Assembly (NCBI GenBank): GCA_039654915.1
Contig: CM077596.1
Span: 78,431,751-78,495,750 of the forward strand
Reading direction: 5' to 3'
Source: Aquilaria yunnanensis
Taxonomy: Eukaryota; Streptophyta; Magnoliopsida; Malvales; Thymelaeaceae
DNA: 64,000 bases
Every line of letters starts with the position of its first letter. Position 1 is the stretch's first letter. Positions 58,698 through 64,000 of this stretch are shown one piece after another. The notes under the pieces are model-generated. The model saw nothing but the letters and a program-made list of their open reading frames with translations, made no database searches and was not told the origin of the DNA. The translations under genes and the position numbers were made by a program.

Positions 58698-59919
58698 CGT
58701 AAAATAAAAGGATTATACAACTTAACTCCTATCACTTAACGAGCATTTTATCTTTATTTTATCCATTAGTTTTTCCATTATCCTAAACACCAATTGATAA
58801 CGTTGTGACTTTAATATAGATGTGACAATCCAAAATGATACATGACCTCTTCTTTAATAATAATAAGTGATTTTATTAAAAGAATATAGAATTTTAGACT
58901 AAAATTAACATAAACACATTTTAGAGACTCAAACCATTTATTAGCCCAAATTCATCTTCTAATTAACCAAAACGTTAAGAGTTCCAACAGCTTCGGTGTG
59001 GCGTCTCCTCCGCTGGCGAAACCATCGTTAACTCTCTCACCTTCACGATCATCTCAAACGGCCAATTAAAGAAAAAACAATAGCCAGACGAACAAGAAGT
59101 CGAAAGAGCAGAGGTTAAAAAGCTAATATAAAGGAAAAAAACTAGGCAGGAATTTTGAATCTTTTATTTGAACTATTTTGGGGTACTCTTTTAGGAATTT
59201 TCTCGAGATGTGAATTCTCAGATTGAGGTTAATGAGGACATTTTTTTGGCAAGATCAAAGGTTGATTTGCGGCGACGGCAGTGGCATTATCGACTGCTAT
59301 GATGAGGTCTGGCGAGGGATTTGAACGAAGAATTCACGAAATAATGAAAGACGAAAGTAGAGAGAGAAACCATGAAGCTCAACCCGATACGGCAATCCCG
59401 ATACCGACATTGATGCCGATCACCAAGCCGATGATGAAACCCATTATTCCAAAAGGGAGAGAGAGGAGTGAAGAGGAGGGTTCTGGTTGCTCAAATTTCT
59501 GGTGGGAAACGGAGACAAGATTTCAATGGATAAAAAACATTAATTTGGTGAAGAAGCTGGTGGGAAAAGGAGACAATATTTCAATGGAGAAAAAATATTA
59601 CTTTGGGAAAGAATATGAATTTCGGTAATTAATGGTTTTAAGTTGCTTATCTCAATTTTAGTATGAAGTTTTATATTTTTTTTAATATAGTCATTTATTA
59701 TTATAAAAGTGGATGTCATGTGTCGTTTTGAATTACCACATTGACATTCAAATAGTCACATTATCAACTTTCATTTGAGATGACGGAAAAATTAAAGAAA
59801 ATGATTATGATAAGACACACGTTAAGAGGTGGAAAATTTTGTAATGACACAAGATGAGATAAGTGACGACTTTAGTACAATTGTTAGGTTTAGGGGACTA
59901 TAATTGAATTTTACCCTAT
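58698..59919. mobile_element. TIR element (MULE-like) enclosing gene-like DNA
   Basis: Arms at about 58698-58930 and 59660-59919 are imperfect inverted repeats: TGATACATGACCTCTTC and TTTAATAATAATAAGTGAT at the left correspond to CGACACATGACATCCAC and TATAATAATAAATGACT read back from the right. The roughly 700-bp interior is richer in GC, with leader-like sequence and a short synaptotagmin-like start. Target duplication not established. Confidence 0.5.
59379..59444 (-). pseudogene. Possible captured N-terminus of a synaptotagmin-like gene
   Basis: On the minus strand an ATG at 59444 opens 'MGFIIGLVIGINVGIGIAV', followed two codons later by a stop. Plant synaptotagmins commonly begin MGF plus a Gly-rich membrane anchor of this type. 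A CT-rich leader-like segment precedes it. The short length makes chance resemblance possible; there is no C2 or SMP domain. Confidence 0.3.
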
Positions 59920-60534
59920 AATAATATATTTCTTTTGATGAAAATAATAATACCAAGTAAAAGACCCGGTTCGAGTAACCGGTTCGAGTAACGCTGCACC
60001 ACAAAATATTGGGCATCTAAAAGTGATCAAATTGTGGCCAAAGTTCTCAAAGATTTCATGTGGCAGACACTTCATTCCAAACTTTTTTATAAGTCCTTCT
60101 AACTCTTCTGACTTTTACACTTATAAAGATTCAGAATATATATATAAAAAAAAAAAAAAGAATAGAAAAAGAAGTAGCTAACATGGCCACCCACTCCCAT
60201 GGCGCAGTGGGATTAATGGGCCAAGAAGTGAGTTACCGTTAGAGTTGGTAAGCGAGTAGTCCAATTCGTGTTAACATGCATGGGCCCGACAGAACCCAAT
60301 TTAGGCCCAACTGCTCCTCATCTCACATGCTTCAGCGTAAAGTAACAACACTTTGTTTGGTCTCAAAGAGAATGGTTTTGGTCAGCAACCAAAATTCATT
60401 TGTCACATCCAAAATTTAATTTCCCAAACAGAGAAAAGAAAAAGGGAAAAAATCACCTTGTAAAAGAGCGTTTGTGCGACCATAATGACAATGTTAGCAA
60501 TTAATGTTTTCGATTAGAAGTGTTGTTAAATAAT

Positions 60535-61907
60535 GGCCTAAGTGCACCAGTAACCCTCCAACTTTGTTAACTTGAACGAATCAGTCCCTCAACTCAAACT
60601 CAATATGTTTAAGTGCTCAAACTTTTAGAAGTGGCACAAGTTAGTCCAAGCCGATTCATATGCTATGGGAAAAATTCAAAATTGAACATTAATGGCTCTT
60701 TTGTTCATGTCTATGTAATTGTAGTTTATTTTAGATTGATCTAGTCCATGAATAGACAAAATTTATTTAAGTACATGTTATTTCTATTACTATTAAATAA
60801 TCTTTATATAAAGTATCGATTAAAACTAGATTATGGTATATTTGGTAAAGATTTTTAAGACATAATTAAAGTTCTTGTTTTTATTTATATTGATTTTCTA
60901 AAATTTTATCCAAATCAAACTTTGATAAATAAAAGAACCTTAAAATCACTCTTAAAATATCATTTAACAAGTTCTTTGTTTTGTTGTAGTTTTCCTGTGA
61001 TTTTGTCTATGTATATTGTATAGAAGTATTTTTTATTTATTTTTAATACTTTTTATGAATAAACAAATTAATTATACCAATTTTAAGTGTCTTTATCTCC
61101 ATGTTTTTTATTACCAAAAGGTGTTCCAATATAATAGACAAATTATCCTTGCTTTACATTGACTTATTATGCAATTCATGTAAAAAAAATTCAATTTCTT
61201 TTCTCTTATAAAAAATAGTTTTATCACTTACGCTACGAAAAGGGCTAATCTAATAACAAATGTCTCTCAAATGGCTCATCTAATAATAAAGGTTTCTCAA
61301 ACTGGTGACTATGTTGGGAAATCATTTTTTATCTTTTTGTCTCAATTTAAAATAATTTCTTTTAAAACTTATAACTCTTCACCATATAATTAGTGTCTTT
61401 AAAATTTTGTAAATTATGACCAATAATATAACAATTACTCAAACAAAAAATTTTAAAGAATACTTATTATAATAACAACATAATGAGTATTACATTGATT
61501 AATTAACTAATTATGTTTGGAAATCAATTGGTTTAGTTTTTTTAATTGATCAAATAATGATAATTTTTTTTGTTTATAGTTCTTTAGTTGAAATAAGTCT
61601 TTAAGTGTTTCTATAAAACACTATCAATTATTTGATACTTCATAAACAACAAAAACAGACATAAAACTAAATAAATTTAACCTAGACATGGACTAAAACA
61701 ATAAAAAATGAAGTACAATTGTCCATTTTTAGAAAAAAAAAGAGAGATTAAAGGATCATGTGTGCATTTTTTCCCCAATACCATGAAGTGCCTTGGACTA
61801 ATTTGTGCAATTTCTCAAAGTTTAAGGCCTTAAATATAATGAGTTGGAGTTGAGAGACTAACTCGTGCGAGTTTGCTAAGTTGGAGGGCTGATGATGCAC
61901 TTTGGCT
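60535..61907. mobile_element. Long-TIR, MULE-like non-autonomous element
   Basis: TIRs of about 110-130 bp: GGCCTAAGTGCACCAGTAAC at the left and AGCCAAAGTGCATCATCAGC read back from the right, continuing through CCCTCCAACTT and GTCCAAG. The flanks TTAAATAAT and GTAAATAAT match at 8 of 9 bases, as expected for a Mutator-type 9-bp duplication. The 1.1-kb interior is AT-rich without coding. Confidence 0.7.
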
Positions 61908-63610
61908 GTAAATAATATTAGTTTCAAATTACTATATAAAAATCTTAAGTTACAATAATTGTTTAGATAAAAAAAATTAACATGTTCTATTTAAAATTTT
62001 AACTGTTAATGAAACAGTACCGAATAAAATTTTATAACGTTTTTATTATATATCTTTTATTAATGTACACTGTTCCTTGGTGAATTATATACGCTTATTG
62101 CAAACGTTATTTCGTAACTTCACATCTAACATCGATGGTTGAAAGAAGGTTCTTCTAAGTTTTTTTTTGTTCTTTATGTTTGTTTTTGCAAGCACATAAT
62201 TAATTACTATCATTTACCTTCACAGTGTTTAAATTTCAGATCTGAATTTGGTTGAGGACCAAATAGGTAGAGGAGGACCAACCCTAGCTGGAGAGCTGAT
62301 TCAAAAAGCAGGCACAAGCACAAGCACAAGCATCATGGTAATAATTACCATTATAGCTGTGGAGCACAGAAGTTCTCTAGAGTCAAAAAAACAAGAGGTC
62401 TCTTTTACAAGCTCCGTCTGTTCCATCTATCTTTGCTCATGCAAAGTCAAATTAAACATTAAGTCCTCATGGATGTTCGTCTGTCCTAAAATATTTATAT
62501 ATTATCATTAATTTTTTTAACTATAATGATGTTTTATCACATAAATATACTATCTTATAATCATTTTAACTAATTTATACAAATACTGCAAAAATCATTT
62601 TTTTTTTGTTTCTTAAATGAGCATGTAACATAGTGACGTAGGCAAAATTGAGAAAAAAAAATCATAAAAATATGAAAAGTATCATCCATTTTAGGATACC
62701 AACATTTTAAAAAGTGTCAACCATTATGCAACGCCGAAATACTCTGCTTTTTTTTTTTTTTACGTCAAGTGTTTGTATATTTCTATCATATATAAGTCAA
62801 GGACATATAAAGAAATTACTGGAAAGTAATATGGCAAAGTATGTATGCTTTTAATTCTAAAGTAGGGTAGCGTAAATGTTGGAAAACTGTAAAGTAATGA
62901 GCTCATAAACTGAGGATAAACTTAGATTATCAGAAGAATTAATTAATTTATGGATAAATGTACATTCATTATGTTGCACTCAACTAACTAATCCACCACT
63001 AGTTGGATATATTTTTGCCACTTTGAAGTTATTTAATCATCCCTACACATTTTTTTTCAATATATACTATTTCATTTGGCTACAAAATTTATTAATTTTG
63101 GACATTTTGAATCTCTCTAATATTTTGATATTTAGTAGATTACTTTATCATATCATTTTTAAATTTAATTTTTTAATATTTTTATATATTTTTTTATTTA
63201 CATATAATGATACAAAAAATAAAAGATAAAAATGAATACAACATATAATTTTTTTACTCTTCTTTTTAATGTTTTGAGAAGAGGAAAAGATTTACGCATG
63301 CTGAACCTGTGCTTATTTATTTCTTATCGCTTGGTCTCATATGCAGATGCAGACAAACCTAGGGCTCTAACTGTAGATGTACTTGTGAAATTCTAAAAGA
63401 ATCTCTCAAGCGAAATTTGGTCGGATAAGATAGATTTTGTGTGATTTTTCTTTTCATTTTTCTTTTCAATGATTCGTTTGATTTTTCAATCTAAATTGAA
63501 GACTACCGACAAATTAAAAAGAATAGAGAATTAGGTCTGTTTTGGAAACAACTTTTGCTATAATTATTATAGTTTTATATAATTTATTTAACAATTAAAA
63601 TAAAAATATT
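61908..63610. other. Gene-free AT-rich DNA
   Basis: A plus-strand frame at 62248-62511 after an intron-like pyrimidine tract and CAG resembles no known protein. Nothing else is supported. Confidence 0.5.
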
Positions 63611-63619
63611 AAAACTAAA

Positions 63620-64000
63620 AGCTATTATTGTATAAATTTTTCACAACTTTAATGCCAATTAGTGACGGCAATATCAAACTTAGCCTTAGAAAAATTATTT
63701 AAAAAAAACCCCAATAGCTACTTGAACCAATTTGTTTTAATTTAATATAAATATCTTATTTTTATCTTCCAAACTTTTCTGTTTGAAACTAATTTTATTT
63801 AAAAATTAATATTATATAGGTATAAAAATTTATTAAAAATAAAATTTTTATAATCTCACTAATTTTTTATGAAAACTTTCTTTTTAATGCCTAAAAATAA
63901 AAAAATTTATAAAAATTTAATATTATCATAAAAAATTACTTTCAAATAGATTATTATATCTACGTACTATTAACTTTTAAATAAAATTAATTTTAAATAA
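63620..64000. mobile_element. AT-rich foldback MITE, cut by the window edge
   Basis: It shares the central half of the 33501-33848 element, including TTTATGAAAACTTTCTTTTT-like and AATTTATAAAAATTTAATA blocks in the same order. The right arm is truncated by the end of the window. Confidence 0.5.

Noticed and set aside
59281..59628. 115-residue plus-strand frame
   Set aside because: It starts with GTG rather than ATG and lies antisense to leader-like DNA within a TIR element; no family recognised.
62248..62511. Candidate exon after a CAG acceptor
   Set aside because: No homology recognised, and the repeated ACAAGC codons and lack of neighbouring exons suggest chance.

Overview
The window is nuclear DNA of a flowering plant, most likely a eudicot. 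It has spliced genes with AT-rich introns and standard GT-AG junctions, plant-specific gene families (PA-domain signal peptide peptidase-like, and Usp/coiled-coil/kinase/U-box proteins) and a dense load of plant transposons. No rRNA, confident tRNA gene, CRISPR array or bacterial-type operon is visible. I could assemble three host genes exon by exon, all on the minus strand; exon boundaries are my own calls from frame continuity and splice sites.

Layout. 568-3796 (-): the 5' seven coding exons of a signal peptide peptidase-like gene that runs off the left edge. 4202-14850: gene-free DNA with a Stowaway-type MITE, a small deleted LTR element (9163-10601) and a foldback element. 14855-19521 (-): gene A, a PUB33-like protein (Usp, coiled coil, kinase, U-box), with a 2-bp frameshift in a C6 run and an Asn in place of the catalytic Asp of the kinase. 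23392-27872 (-): a structurally complete Ty1/copia retrotransposon with 257-bp LTRs that look identical, a perfect CTATA target duplication and an uninterrupted 1301-codon gag-pol, sitting inside an older RNase H-like pseudogene. 29233-35450 (-): gene B, a tandem paralogue of gene A with Usp, a lengthened coiled coil and an intact kinase signature but no U-box.

35460-64000 holds no convincing host gene. It is a transposon graveyard: a 1.07-kb foldback element (36332-37399); a decayed Ty1/copia element (37663-50575) that has received an hAT MITE (38608-39094), a CACTA-like element (40910-42737) and a Helitron-like element with an RPA70-like pseudogene (46765-50138, inside its 3' LTR); two 0.8-1-kb direct repeats (52190-55095); a minisatellite (56056-56280); a TIR element that may carry a gene fragment (58698-59919); another long-TIR element (60535-61907); and an AT-rich foldback MITE cut by the right edge.

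Genes A and B are a tandem pair of probable signalling proteins that have diverged in complementary ways: A keeps the U-box (E2-binding) module but has a damaged kinase motif and reading frame, while B keeps the kinase signature but has lost the U-box. Whether they act together cannot be read from sequence. The rest of the window is explained mainly by successive nested transposition.
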